Source of the DNA: Haliotis asinina
Lineage: Eukaryota > Mollusca > Gastropoda > Lepetellida > Haliotidae
Reading direction: 5' to 3'
Assembly: GCF_037392515.1 (NCBI RefSeq)
Contig: NC_090280.1
Coordinates: 27,099,118 to 27,163,117, forward strand
Length of the DNA: 64,000 bases
In this document: piece after piece, positions 1-13,148 of the stretch
How positions within the stretch are numbered: position 1 is the stretch's first letter
Layout of the letters: every line of letters begins with the position of its first letter
Position numbers and translations under genes: made by a program
Notes under the pieces: model-generated
The model's database searches: none
The model's input: the letters and a program-made list of their open reading frames with translations, nothing else
Told to the model about the DNA's origin: nothing

Positions 1-304
1 TAATATTACAATATGGAAGAAAGTTATATATTACATTTGTCTCATTCATTTAGCCCTGCCTTGACAGCTGAGAATGTGAGCACATGAGTTCTATACAATA
101 TTGATCACCTATACTGCTGCACATAATCGTTTTGAGGAAATCATTGCTATGGTTGACACTGCTGTGCAGCTGACGTATTCAACAGCATGTTATGCTGAAC
201 AGTGTGCATTTTTTATTCTTGCCTTTGCACGGCTGTACATGTCACAATCAGTGCGCAAAACTGCCGATTTGTCACGTGAACACTTGTCAGTCCTTTTATG
301 AGTT

Positions 305-445
305 GATCTGGGTGATGGAGTAACCCAGTTATTGAAGCGTTTCTCCGAGGACCCGTGTTCCTTTATCCGCATGGGTACAATGTGTGAATATCCATAAATG
401 CGTCTTAAAGCTGAAATCTCACTCACTCACTCACTCACTCACCCA
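305..445 (+). mobile_element. tRNA-derived SINE, degenerate
   Basis: Ends in repeated TCAC, and retains TGGGTACAATGTGTGAA from the SINE body plus part of the B box region. Counterpart of 43,535-43,702. Confidence 0.7.
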
Positions 446-517
446 TTCACTCATTTATCAGTTCAGTCGGAATACATGCTTAATGGGTTTCCTTTAAAAA
501 GTCCTCACTAAGAAATA

Positions 518-755
518 CCCGTGAAGATCCGAGTTAGAATTAGTCATCAATAATCCATACTTGTCATAGGAGTTGACTAACGGAATCGGATGGTCAGGCT
601 GCTTGACATAAGTCATGGAATCCCTGATGGCTAGACCGATGCTCATGCTGTTCATCACTGGATAGTCAGAATCAGATACGATTATATACAGACCGCTGCC
701 ATATAACTGGAATATTGAGTGCGGCGTTAAACAGCCGCCAATCAATCCTCCTTTC
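518..755 (+). mobile_element. Second SINE-like family (CCGTGAAGATCC head)
   Basis: Begins CCCGTGAAGATCC and ends CTGGAATATTGAGTGCGGCG, a 3' part shared with the tRNA-derived SINEs. Its central part carries a diverged CTTGTCGTAAGAGGCGACTAA-like box. Counterpart of 43,768-43,992. Confidence 0.7.
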
Positions 756-1129
756 AGAGAAAATGTGTAACTTCGGAACAATGGTATTTATCCAAAAATA
801 ACGTAGAAATTGACAGCAGCCTTGATAAATAATGAATAAGGAAATATTTGTTTTTGAGCAGACGTGGGTTGTTTGGGGTAGTTTTACATGTGTAAGGTCG
901 AACACAAGGGACACCCAGGGATGAATTATTCGCTGTGAGGCAGCTTTGTACGGTCTGATACAAGGAAGGAAATTTGACCCACATTACACTCGAGGTCTGA
1001 ATATTTAGGCAACTGTAGAGGAACACTCAGATTTTTATATATTACTGAAAGCCGCAAATTCAAAGCCCTCTGTGTAGAGGCCTTTTATACGGAAGTTGTA
1101 TGGGGTTATTCGAAGTTTGTTCTTGACAA

Positions 1130-1290
1130 TTTCAAGATACTAAACTGAAATTTCAAGATATTAAGTTAAAATATCTAGATAACAATCCCGAGATTTCAAT
1201 TCTTATCTTAACATATATATTCCAACATATATGTAATACGTATCTTGCAATTTCAACTTAGTATCCTGTAATTTCAAGAATAAAAACGCA
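1130..1290. repeat. AT-rich cluster of ATTTCAAGATA motifs
   Basis: The words AATTTCAAGATA and AATTTCAACTTA, and near-palindromic TGAAATTTCAAG, recur several times within about 160 bp. The same cluster lies at about 44,873-45,030. No coding potential. Possibly the interior of an old non-autonomous element. Confidence 0.5.
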
Positions 1291-2029
1291 CGACCCTAAA
1301 AGGCTTATTGGTATAATAAAGGCATAATTACGATACGATCAACTAGATTTGTAGAGTTCTCATTACGTGTCAATCGCATGCAGATCAATGATTGCATGAG
1401 GGCATTAGCTTTGTATCAGTAAGGTCATCATGACCAGCCATATGTGTAGTTATATGGTTATGTGGTGTAGACGATACTCTTGTGAGACAGGATGCGTTGT
1501 CATGACAATAAGGTCTGTTGCCATGGTAATTATCCAATTTACGCGGAATATTAACTTACGGACTAGGCGGGTCTGGGAGAGGATAACCCTGCGATTCGTT
1601 TGTGACTATGAATTAGTTACCACACTCATACAAAATACACGCATGTGCTTCCTGAAATCCAATGTCTGGTTCCTGCAAAACAGTGTTAGCACTTAGTTGA
1701 CAACCTCGAGTATGAGATCGTTTCACTGTTAAGATCGTGCTTTTGAGCAATGCATTGACGGCAAGGTGTTGTCACGAAACTACAGCTGATTTAAATTATA
1801 ATTCACAATTCTTCATGTTACACCGAACCCACCCAGACTACATCCGAGTAAAACACGCCATGATGAACAGTGAATACAAGAATGTCTTATACAGTAAAAT
1901 CTGGTTAATGTACAAAGTGATATCTCGATCAAACAACTGTTAGGCAATGATAGGCATGAAGTAACATCCCTTCTTTACGATCCAGTTATAGTCCCCTTCC
2001 GACGACAAACATACGGTGATAGATTAGTT

Positions 2030-2165
2030 GTTGCAATGTCACTCTTAAGACCGTCACGCCGATTCCGCACATGGGTGCAATGTGTGAAGCCCATTTGGTG
2101 CTCCCCATCGAGATATTGCTGGGACATGGCTAAAAGCGGCGTAAAACTAAACTCACTCACACACG
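2030..2165 (+). mobile_element. tRNA-derived SINE, partial
   Basis: The body GGGTGCAATGTGTGAAGCCC and the 3' end AAAAGCGGCGTAAAACTAAA plus a TCAC-type tail are clear; the A box is eroded. Counterpart at 45,783-45,912. Confidence 0.78.
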
Positions 2166-2456
2166 GACAGCTGGAACTTAACAGTAGGCACATATGTATC
2201 CCTTTGTATTATTTTACCAATGAGTGGTCGGGAAACTTGTTGCTGGAATGCCTGGGCGTCACAGACCTTTTTGGTGTTTTTTGCCGAGTGTGACAAAAAT
2301 GTAAGACTCTATTTGCTCAAGCATTTATTTACCAGAAACAGGTATTGCAAAATAGCAAATATAGAATAAAAATAATTTGAAGATTGCCACATTCCATGTT
2401 TAACGACTAGTAGAATATGTATGGAAACCAACTACAGCATACCATAGGGGCTTCTT

Positions 2457-2550
2457 TCACAAAGCAAACTTTTACTAAGGTGAACCTTACCTCCCTTTCT
2501 TTAACCTTGGTGACTTACGATCACTAAGTGTTTCGTGGAAGGAGGCCCAG
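2457..2550. mobile_element. Hairpin MITE-like element
   Basis: Two arms of about 35 bp form an imperfect inverted repeat: GGGCTTCTTTCACAAAGCA on the left, and on the right the complement of GGGCCTCCTTCCACGAAACA. Interior Pro-free AT-rich, no ORF. The same element sits at 46,197-46,303 in copy B. Confidence 0.55.
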
Positions 2551-2840
2551 TTCTCCATGGGAGAGAAACAAATTCACATTAATATAATAATATAGTAATA
2601 TAATCACGGCAAAACCTTGGGTGACTGTAGTGCTAGACTTTACGCTGGTTAGTTGACTACTTCTGGACCAGGTGCCAAGAATGAATACACCAGTTATTCT
2701 TCAATGCGACATTTCGACAAACGTTACAGATAACGCCTTCCTTTACATATATTTCAATACCGAAAAGGAACACAGCTAACTTCCATGCAGTTTTGAATTG
2801 TTTATACATACTGAGATGATGACATGTCAATGTCAACATG

Positions 2841-3100
2841 AACATCAGTGACACGTATACCGTCCCCAATACCTTAACATAACATCAGTGACACGTATAC
2901 CGTCCCCTATACCTTAACATAACATCAGTGACACGTATACCATCCCCTATACCTTAACATAACATCAGTGACACGTATACCGTCCCCCATACCTTAACAT
3001 AACATCAGTGACACGTATACCGTCCCCCATACCTTAACATAACATCAGTGACACGTATACCGTCCCCCATACCTTAACATAACATCAGTGATACGTATAC
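2841..3100. repeat. 40-bp minisatellite, about 6.5 units
   Basis: Unit AACATCAGTGACACGTATAC followed by CGTCCCCYATACCTTAACAT, repeated head to tail with few substitutions. Copy B has about 12 units, so the array varies in length between paralogues. Confidence 0.93.
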
Positions 3101-3270
3101 GACGATCTTAGAGCTTAGGTGATCTTAGCTTTCATACCTTAACATAGAAGTAACACAAACTCAGCGCTAGGCCGATCATAACTTCCATACCTTAACAAAG
3201 ACTCAAGACTGTCGTAACGCTAAGGTCACCGTAACTTCTACACCTTAACATAGACTTACGACCTCTTTAT
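3100..3270. repeat. Decayed CCTTAACATAGA satellite
   Basis: Three to four diverged units of about 55 bp contain ACCTTAACATAGAC and TCGTAACGCTAAGGT. They continue directly from the 40-bp array and recur at 47,050-47,290 and, weakly, at 42,510-42,625. Confidence 0.6.
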
Positions 3271-3779
3271 TCTGTATAGGAGACGTTCGACATAGATTCT
3301 AATGTCGTTGTCCAGCAAAGCATAATGAAGTTGTACCTCCATAATAAATATCCTCAATCTTCATTTTCTCAACTTCTAGAATGCCGACCAGAGAGGCAAT
3401 AAGCCATGCCTATTCAAATACCAAGATGCTACACATGTATGAACAGCAAGATGGTTAGCCTTGAATGAAAAACAAGATGCATAACCTATATGAACAGCAA
3501 GATGTCAAACGTTGTATGAACTCAAAAACACAACCTGCCAAGTCTCTATAAAGACTAGGTGCTTATAGTATATGAACAATAACATGCTAAACGTTATATG
3601 AATTCCAAAAAAGAAACAACCGTTTGACAAAATACTTTCACAACTTAGTGGAATTCGACAAAATAAAACAGGTAGATTCCCTACTACGTATGGGGGAAGA
3701 CAATAATGTCATGATAATGCATAAGTAAACTGGTCGCCTTTGGAGGCGAATTATAATAGTTCCACACACACGGACGCAC

Positions 3780-3835
3780 GCACAAATCCACTCGCTCTCT
3801 CGCTCTCGCTCTCTCTCTCTTTCTCTCTCTCTTTG

Positions 3836-3880
<45 letters not shown>
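3780..3880. repeat. CT-rich microsatellite
   Basis: Nearly pure CT dinucleotides with a few G and T interruptions. Absent from the equivalent point in copy B, near 47,770, so gained in A or lost in B. Confidence 0.92.
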
Positions 3881-4019
3881 TTATACCAATGCTCTATTCA
3901 GCTTTGAAAGTGTATTTGCTTATCTAAATGATTCCATCAAATGTTAGTTATGTTTTGCAATGTAACCTTGGGATTCTCTTCTACTCCCTGTTCAACCTCC
4001 CAGGTCTTGTCTGGCAGCT

Positions 4020-4214
4020 GAAGATTCGCAAGTGTCTTTCATCTTCACTCCCAGAAGCACAGCCTTCCTCCTCCAGCTCTTCAATTTCGAAGGTCTTGTC
4101 CGACAGGAGATTCTCGAGGTTCTTTATTCTTCACTCCCAGAGGCACTGTCGTCTCTCCTCCAGCTCTTCCAGATCCATGGTCTTGTCCTGCAGCTGGAGT
4201 TTCTCTAGGTTCAT
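4020..4214 (-). repeat. Decayed Glu-rich coding repeats past the copy A stop
   Basis: Two further diverged copies of a roughly 85-nt unit follow the stop. They read, with stops, as LQLQDKTMDLEELEERRQ and LLSDKTFEIEELEEEGC. The unit matches the Glu-rich end of exon 10, so the ancestral tail was probably longer and coiled-coil-like. Copy B has a similar leftover at about 47,870-47,990. Confidence 0.6.
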
Positions 4215-4427
4215 TCATTTTGACTCCCAGAGGCACTGTCGTCTCTCCTCCTCCTCCTGCTCTTCCACCTGCTCTTCCATCTTGTCCGGAAGCTGTGGCC
4301 CGGGGGTGAGGGCGAAGTCAATCTCTTCATATACCGCAGGCTCCTCCCTTCTGTGTATGATGGGTTTGCCGTCGATCAGGGTAGGCAATTCAAGGGCAGG
4401 GTCGGCGTAGGTCAGACCGTCATCATT
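4215..4427 (-). CDS. Copy A exon 10: terminal exon, Tyr motifs and Glu-rich tail
   Basis: The acceptor AAAATTTCAG opens NDDGLTYADPALELP, then PAVYEEIDFAL, then a Glu-rich C-terminus ending ...CLWESK and a stop. Downstream (4,020-4,214) are decayed repeats of the same Glu-rich coding unit. A possible AATAAA lies on the minus strand at 4,123-4,128. Confidence 0.8.
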   Translation of the reverse strand, partial: NDDGLTYADPALELPTLIDGKPIIHRREEPAVYEEIDFALTPGPQLPDKMEEQVEEQEEEERRQCLWESK

Positions 4428-7400
4428 CTGAAATTTTAACACAACTGCACTTACAAATGTCTAACTTTTCTATCAGGGGAATTTATTCCATGACTGAACC
4501 CAAATCTGGACCTGGTACATTTACTGAACCAAGCAGTTCACTACTGCAGAAAATGCTTTCTCTTTGAGTTCGTTGCAACTTAGAGTCGTTTCGGCATTGT
4601 GTCAGCCAATCACGGACGTCTCTTCCCGTGGCATGACAGGATATGTATAATACACCTACCGTTTCGCCACAGTTATATTCGCCAGCGACTGGTCCTGCAT
4701 AGTCGATTAGAACTGCATTGTCCGACTGGAGACAGCAAACATATGTATGATCTCCACATTATAATGTACTGAACACATAATATCTTCACACATCCCATGT
4801 ATTAAATTGTATTGTTCAGGCTCTTTGAAAAGACTTGTAATGTTAATTCCCATTTCAGCCTCATGCTTTTTATGAGGAATTGAACTTATTGGTAGGTTTT
4901 GTAAGTTTTTGCATTACTTAATATGAATATGAATATGAACATAATGTAATAACATCATCATTGAAATTATTGATAGAAGTAGTGAGAAAATACTGTCCTT
5001 CTGCTAGTGATATGTAAGTCTGTTCTTAATGAAAGAAAAACATTGTTTTAGAACTTTGTCTGTGGCCTCGACCTGATAGCTGCGAGCTTTTTTATTCTTC
5101 TCTTTAACCTACACCCATTGGTGAACTAAGTGATGACACATATGTTTGCTGTTCTGTGTTGACAGATCTTTTATGATATGTTAGGTTTGCTTTACGCAAC
5201 ACTCAGCAGTTGACGTCAACGAATGAACGAGAAAATCAATGGTTTACATAATGAGCATCGATCTTCTCAATTGCATTCATTATCTCGCGGGGCGGTGGGG
5301 TGGCCTAGTGGTTAAAGCGTTCGCTCCTCACGCCGAAGGCCCCGGTTCTATTACCCACATTAGTACAATGTGCAAAGTCCATTTCTGGAGTTCCCCTGTG
5401 GTGATGTTGCAGGAATATTGCTGAAAGCGGCGTAAAACCAAACTCGCTCACTCACTCACTTACTCATCACCTTACGTTGCCTATTTCGTATCCATGTCTT
5501 TACGACACACTGACTAAATGGTAATAAATTATCTTCCTGTCAGTTTTGTATTGTAGGAAAACAGTTCCAGTACCCACTTACCGATGGCCCTGCGCCGGCA
5601 TAAGCCCTGTTCATGAACAGTCTGCATTGATTCTTCTGTACCGTGGCATAAACATCAGACACTGTGGAAAAGAGAACAAAGTAAATGAACTATAGAAGAG
5701 TTGTGTGAGATTGGTACTGAAGCATTAATTCGGGGTTTCGCTTTTTTTTCATTAAATATCAACGTATTTTCTTGAATTTCCAAGTTTGTAACTTAATATT
5801 TCAACATGTACATTTGGAAATTAGTGAAAAATGGCCAAAAAAGCTTCTACAGAGTGGCTGTCAAACTTCTGTAGGATGTCAAACTTACAGTAATCTCTTA
5901 CAACAAAGACACCTAATAATAACGTGTCAAAAATAGCGAGTGTGTGTGCGAGTTTCGTTGAAATCTTCGTTTAAATGTTTCTTTACATCTCTCAGTGACA
6001 CTGACTACAGCTTGTGTTAAACACCTCTGGTCTGATGCTGACAAACAAAGAACCATATTTGGGGATTCGCACCCATAACCATAGTTTCTTTCACGACAAA
6101 GGAAAGCCATTAAAACAGTGAATGTCAGTGCTCTAGATGACACCTCCACCTGCACATTGTCACAGCAAAGACAAACGGACACAACGCTGTAAATAGTCAG
6201 GGGCTAAGATGACGTCATGGGATGTAGATGACGTCATGTGTAGATCACTTCAAGTGACATTAACTTTACGCCGCTTTTAGAAATATTCCATCAATATCAC
6301 GGCGTATCACGGCGAGGACGCCAGAAATGGTCTACACTGAACCCATATGGAGAATCGAATCCATATCTTCTGCGTGACGAGAGAACGCTTTATCCACTAG
6401 GCTACCCCACCGCCCCTCACCTAAGGTGAGAAGGTTTCTCTTTTTGTCCACCTTCTGTAGGTCCTTCTACACAGGTCTGTAGGTAGAAGTGCATAGTTAG
6501 AAACTATTAACCTAAGTATTACAAGAAGAAATAATACCAATGGTTCTATAGGCGTTTACATCGCACTCAGCAGCATTCCAGCTATGGCAGCTGGTTGTGA
6601 CATCGAGCCTCGACCAGACAACCTCGTGTATAACATCATAAGCATTGACTTCAGCAACTGGGACATGATGCCAGGCATAAATGAAGCAGACAGTCTAACC
6701 GTTAATATGTTGTGAAGAGCATGTCAAATTTCAAGAATTTCAAGGGATAGATTACTTGTACTTGTAGATTCTTAAAGATCTACTTGAAAACATATCTATT
6801 ACGTAACAGCTTGGTTTGGGATGGCGCGTGGCGGTTGGGTGGAGGTGGGGGTTGGGGTGGGGTTTTGGATGGCGCATGGCGGTTGGGTGGAGGTGGGGTT
6901 GGGGTGGGGTTTGGGGTGGCGCATGGCGGTTGGGTGGAGGTGGGGGTTGGAGTGGGGTTTGGGGTGGCGCGTGGCGGTTGGGTGGAGGTGGGGGTTGGAG
7001 TGGGGTTTTGGATGGCGCATGGCGGTTGGGAGGAGGTGGGGGTTGGAGTGGCGTGTTGCACTTGGGTGGGAGAGGGGCTGGGAGTTCCATTGCTTGTGGG
7101 GTGTTGCTGCACTGATTTTCAATAAACTGACCTTGAGTAATGACGAACAAAACTTCAACATGATATTTGTGAGCATAACCTATTAAGTTTGATAAAAATC
7201 CCACTTTCCCCTGTTTCTTATTGTGCGAGCCGATGTACAATAGCGTTCGCGTCATCTCCTGTACAATATTTAAATTGCATATATCACGCTATAAATGGCG
7301 ATTGACTGTGTCATTATTACTAGACATATCTTATCCAGATGTCATAAACACTAATTTCAATTATTCGTTTGCTTGTTGCGACATGTTGCACTCAGCACAC

Positions 7401-10400
7401 CGAACCCGGGTCCTCCACATAACGGGACGGCGGGGGTAGTTACTAGCTAGTGGAGAGAGCGTTCGCTCGTTACGCCGAAAACGCGGGTTTGATTCATCGC
7501 ATGTGTACAATGTGTGAAGCCCATTTCTGGTGTATCCCAGATATTGTTGGAATATCGACTCACCTTCCTCGGCCTGACGAAAATCACACGATTATCCCAC
7601 GTCTCTCCAAACAATAAATGATGTGCAGTACGCTCATACAATCTGCACGGGTTACGAATACGTCGACACCAGATTTCACATACTTACCACTTGGATCTTG
7701 TTGAAATTGTGCTTCGTTGTCAGCCATACCAGCTCTGAAAGATACGCATGAGGTGAAGGATTAAGCAGTTCATAACATTAAACGGCATACACCAGACTGC
7801 AAAGTTAAACTGCGAAAAGATCAGCATTTACATAGTTAGCTACCGACGCTGATATTACCCACCTGGGCCTACCTGGCGACAACAACTTGAGTGATGCTCA
7901 CCTTGAAAGTACAAACGGCTATGCTAATGCGGTATCCTTTTCTTTCTTTTCAGTACCTTAACTTTAGGAGAGAAACACTGAACCTTATTTTGTAGGAGTA
8001 AGTCTGGACCGTACGTAGTAGGAGTACCTCTGTACCTTAACCCGTAGGAGTAACTCTGTACCGTACCTAGTGGGAGTAACTCTATACCTTAACCCGTAGG
8101 AGTAACTCTGTACCTTAACTTGAAGGAGTAACTCTGTACCTTATCCTCTAGGAGTAACTCTGTACCTTAACTTGTAGGAGTAACTCTGTACCTTAACTTG
8201 AAGGAGTAACTCTGTACCTTATCCTCTAGGAGTAACTCTGTACCTTAACTTGTAGGAGTAACTCTGTACCTTAACTTGTAGGAGTAACTCTGTACCTTAA
8301 CTTGAAGGAGTAACTCTGTACCTTAACTTGAAGGAGTAACTCTGTACCTTATCCTCTAGGAGTAAATCTATACCTTAACCTGAAGGAGTAACTCTATACC
8401 TTGACCTGTAGGAGTAACTCTGTACCTTATCCTCTAGGAGTAACTCTGTACCTTAACTTGTAGGAGTAACTCTGTAGGAGTAACCCCGCATCTTAACCCG
8501 TAGGAGTAACTGTACCTTAACATGTAGGACTAACTCTGTAGCAGTAACCCTGTACCTTAAACTGTAGGAGTAACTCTGTACCGTATCTAGTAGGAGTAAC
8601 TCTGTACCTTAACTCATGAGAGTAACACTGTACCGTAACTTGAAGGGCTAAACCTGTACCTTAATTTGTACACATATAAACGCTGTGGTCTTCTCGGTGT
8701 TCTTGAAATGATATACCGTCAACAGTTATCTGCTATTGGGTGTCCTCACCTGTACACTTTACATTCTGAAATAGATAAAACATACCCTAGTGAAATCACT
8801 TCTAAGAGACAGCTCTGGCTACATCCCCTTTCCAACCACTCTGCTGGTACAAATAGGTGGATGACACCTTCACCATCCTACATCCCTACCATGACCCTGC
8901 CACCCTCCCTGACCATCCCAACAAGCAGCACCTGCGCATCCAGTTGACAATGGAAATAGAGTACCAACATAAACTACCGTTCCTAAATGTAGCCTTGCAG
9001 AATTATCTTCTACGTCTACAGAAACCCCACCCACACTGACCAGTATATTCACTACCTCTCCAACCATCACCCCCAGATCAAACGTGCAATTATCTCCACA
9101 CTGACCAGACGAGCCAAATCTATCTGCGATTCTCACCATCTCCAAATCGAAAAAGACCTTTTAAGAACTACATTCATCAACCTCAACGGCTATCCAAACA
9201 ACTTATAGACAGAACTATATCATCAAACCTGCAACAGCAAGAAGAACGCCAACCAAAACCTGAACCACCCCTAGTTAGAATTAACATTCCCTACCAAGGT
9301 CAGATTAGCCACCACATCAGCCGACTGCTCAAGGAAACGGCCGGAATAGATGTGACCTTCTGGCCTGACAAAACGCTGAAGACCATTCTTAAGGCCAATG
9401 GAAGATGTACACCAACCAAGACCACCCACAAGCCCAGGGGCTGCATGTACAAGCATATGTGTGACTGTGGCAGCAGCTATGTAGGAATGACATCTCGCCC
9501 CATTGACATTAGGCTGAAGGAGCACAGAACTTCAGTAGAAAAAATCAGATCTAAAGTCATCCCTTTCTGAACATATTGTGAACAATCCGTCACACTCCAC
9601 TCAGTCACCTGCTAATCCACTGTTACAGCATCATCCCACCTTTAGTATCTTATCCTAGCTTTTGTATATTGTTAGACTATCATCGCCCCCCTCCCCCCTC
9701 CCTCCCAACTATTGCACACCAATCAAATACATTGGCTTCTATTGCTCGATCCATTGTACACCAGCCTTTGTATATATTAATTCTCTTTTCATCTGTTATG
9801 TTTTAATTGTATATACATGCTTAAAATCATCACTCTGGCTTCATGTACATTTCTAGTGTATATATCCTGTTTAACTGTTAGTTAGCATCCACCTGACGAA
9901 GGGGCAAGGAATAGCCCAGAAACATTGTGAAAACAATAAAGAAGAAGTTGACATCCATAACATTTTGTCGTATAAAAATCACTTCTAATGCAAATTATAA
10001 TTCAGAAAGGATTCAAATGCACTTGTTGTAATTGTAGTAAAAGACTGACGAGACGGATAACATGATATACGATAGCATTGTATTGTATCAACACAAAGAC
10101 AATACCTTTCTTGATCCTGTTTTTTCGGAAAACAAGGGCGACGATGACGAAAGCGATGACGACAATGAGGACAGAATAGGCGGCAACCACAGGTACAATG
10201 GAAACAACACCAGATTCAGTTAACTCACGTGCTGCAACATTCACGATATTAAATAAACGCTTTCCTTTGATTCAATATACATACAACATATGGGGTAAGA
10301 CCAAATGGACGCAAGTGTCGCAAATGTTAGGATTTATTGGAACTGGTTTCTTTGTCGAATTATATAAATGATGTATGTAATAAAGTAAATATATGATGTT

Positions 10401-13099
10401 TTGTTCTCCTCAGTTCAGATACGATTTATTTTGCTTTTGGAGAACCCGAGAGTGAAGAATCACACTGACTTGAAATCATATGATCAGATTAATAGTCAAG
10501 ATTGGCCTTCTGAGCCATATTACGAGTTTGAATAAATACCTGTTCAGAATCTCTGTGTGTTTTGAAAAATTTGAAAGGAGTGAAAACTGAAACAGTCATT
10601 ACATATCTCATTCAAATATAATTTTGAATGTCACATAATATGTTACTAATGTATGTTTCCGGAATCTGTGGAGGCCTTACTGAAGACCTTCAGTGTCAGG
10701 TTCCGTGATGCACTCCCATGGCTGTTGTTGACGTGACACGTGTACTGTCCAGACAGAGACCCGTCTACAGCTGGTATAGACAACACAGCCTCCCTGTGTC
10801 CTGTAATCACCACCTGTCTGGATGTGTCCCACCAGGTTACAGTGCAGGTAGGGTTACAGTCAGCGGAACATCTCACTGTTACAGGTTTCCCTTCTTCTAC
10901 TTCCAGCTTGCTCCTTGTGCCGTTAAAGTGTATCTGATCAGGTCCATCTGGAATATATAATGGTCAATACGTCTACATTTTAACATGAACTTACAACGGA
11001 AATTGTACTCTACTCAAATGCTGAACTATTCACTTTTATAAAATACATGCAAATAACAGGTTGCCTCCGTGTGGTGTCCACAAAGGAAGGTGTGTGTGTC
11101 TCTGGGTGGGAGGTAGGGGTGTGATGGTTAGTAAGGGAAACACATTCAAATTACTTTCCTGCTCACTTAGCGTCAATGATCCTAGTTAAGGAACACCAAA
11201 TAGAATAGTGATGTTACACGCAGTTGGCATGATCAATTGATCAATCGCGACCTTGGTCATCACAGTCAACCCATTTTATGCCATGACAGTAATTTGGAAT
11301 AAATACGGTCATGCACTGTGACGACAACAGGTATGACGTCTAAATCAGCATCACCTAACGACACAAATTACGACTATAGAGCTATAGCTGAACCGTGAGT
11401 AATAAACCGAACTCTGAAATGTATTGTGTCAGTGGCCGTTGACGACGCAAAGTTACATATATGGAAACGTCAAACAATTGCTTCCGGTAGGTGACACTGT
11501 CGTCACATGTTCATTGACGACGAGACGTGTTTCAGGTCGTATTGTGGTCGAGTCTGGGGAGGTTTTTAACTGACGATTTACATGCCCAAGACGGACAATG
11601 AAACGTTAATGAGAGACAGTTTTGTCTTGTGTGAACATCTGCATACACTCTCAAGAAGAATATACTCTAAGTTTACACTTTCCCCACTTCACAGAATATG
11701 AACAAGTGTCCAGGAAACCATCAGTATATCAAATCATCAAAGGGAATCAAATGCTACTTAAAACATATTTGAAAACAGCATGTCCGTGAAGTATTATCAC
11801 GTTGAGTTTTGAAATTTCCAGAAATCCCCTCACCCCTACCCATACCCCGACATCGTAGTCTTTGAACTAGAGACACAGGCCTTTATTACTATCACATTCA
11901 AGTTTGAATGATCCATAGTTGCTATCAGTAGGACTTTCATGACACTTACTTATCCTGATACTGTCTTCAGATCAAGATCGAAATTGTTATATTAGTTCCA
12001 AGGTAACCGGTTAAAACCCCTTCGGTATAGTGAACTCATATTTTGATTTATGCAAATAGTTTAATATCCTTGTGTTGACCTTTATGAGTCCTTGCATTTA
12101 CATTCTCTAAATCATAACATAACACATTCGTCTCCATATGATCAGATTCATTCAATCTATATCATGTGTTGTTGGTTTTGTGCTGTTCTTCTCTATCTGC
12201 GTTGAGAGGTCGGTACACGCTATTGCTCATAAAACAGATATCTAGATGAACAAGAGCGATCTGACATAATTTTAAAGAATCGATGTGTTTTCGACACAAG
12301 AAACCGCAAAGCCTTGAAGCTGGAAGCTTTCATCGCAGATTTTGCCTATGTCGTCGTTAACTCCGATCCGAACTACCAAGGTACTATTTTAATAATGATT
12401 CAGGATATAAACGTTCTATGTGTCCATTGCTTCCATGCAAAGGTTCCTATCCCGTAAGGTAGTTTCCTACTCACAGAGGACATTCAGTACATGTCCGTGA
12501 CTCCAGTCAGACTCCAGTCCCTCCTCCACAGCCTTGCAGCTGTAGGTGTCTCCATGGTTCTCTCTGCTGACGTGGGTTATTGTCAGGTCATCTCCACCTG
12601 TAGGAGACTCATCGGCAGATTCTAGCAGGGTCATGTTCCTCCTCCAGATGTAGGTCATGGTCAGTGGCGGGTGGTCCGGGGGCAGACTAATGGAGGAGGA
12701 GGAGCATGTGAGGGTGACATTCTCACCTGATACATTTGAGGCAGGTCCGGTGATGGTAGGTGTGGCTGGTTTCTCTGTGAACAAATATTAAGATATGAAA
12801 CCATTGAGACCATAATGCGAGTGCAAATAAACAAGAATTTACTATAGTTTAAAAATCTACTACATTTTTATCAATGAAGTAGTCACTGTTATTGTCAATG
12901 TAATGAAGGCCAGCAATACATCAATACTCCTAACCATTCAGTTAAATATAATAGTTAATGCAAATCTACTGCCTGCATTTGCCCGGAGAGAGGAGTGCAA
13001 GAGATTTGATCGTTGTTCACAACAAATGACTGTTGGGGTTCATGGCTGTCCATGTTAAACTGCAAATCACAGTTCTCTCACATTCTCTCGGTCTGTGTG

Positions 13100-13148
<49 letters not shown>

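Noticed and set aside
5288-5468. tRNA gene from A box and B box matches
   Set aside because: The sequence does not fold as a cloverleaf and continues into a SINE body with a TCAC tail; the boxes are the SINE's internal promoter.
6752-7255. Pro/His-rich and Gly/Trp-rich ORFs up to 167 codons on both strands
   Set aside because: They arise from translating the G-rich minisatellite in every frame; no domain, and the array differs in copy B.
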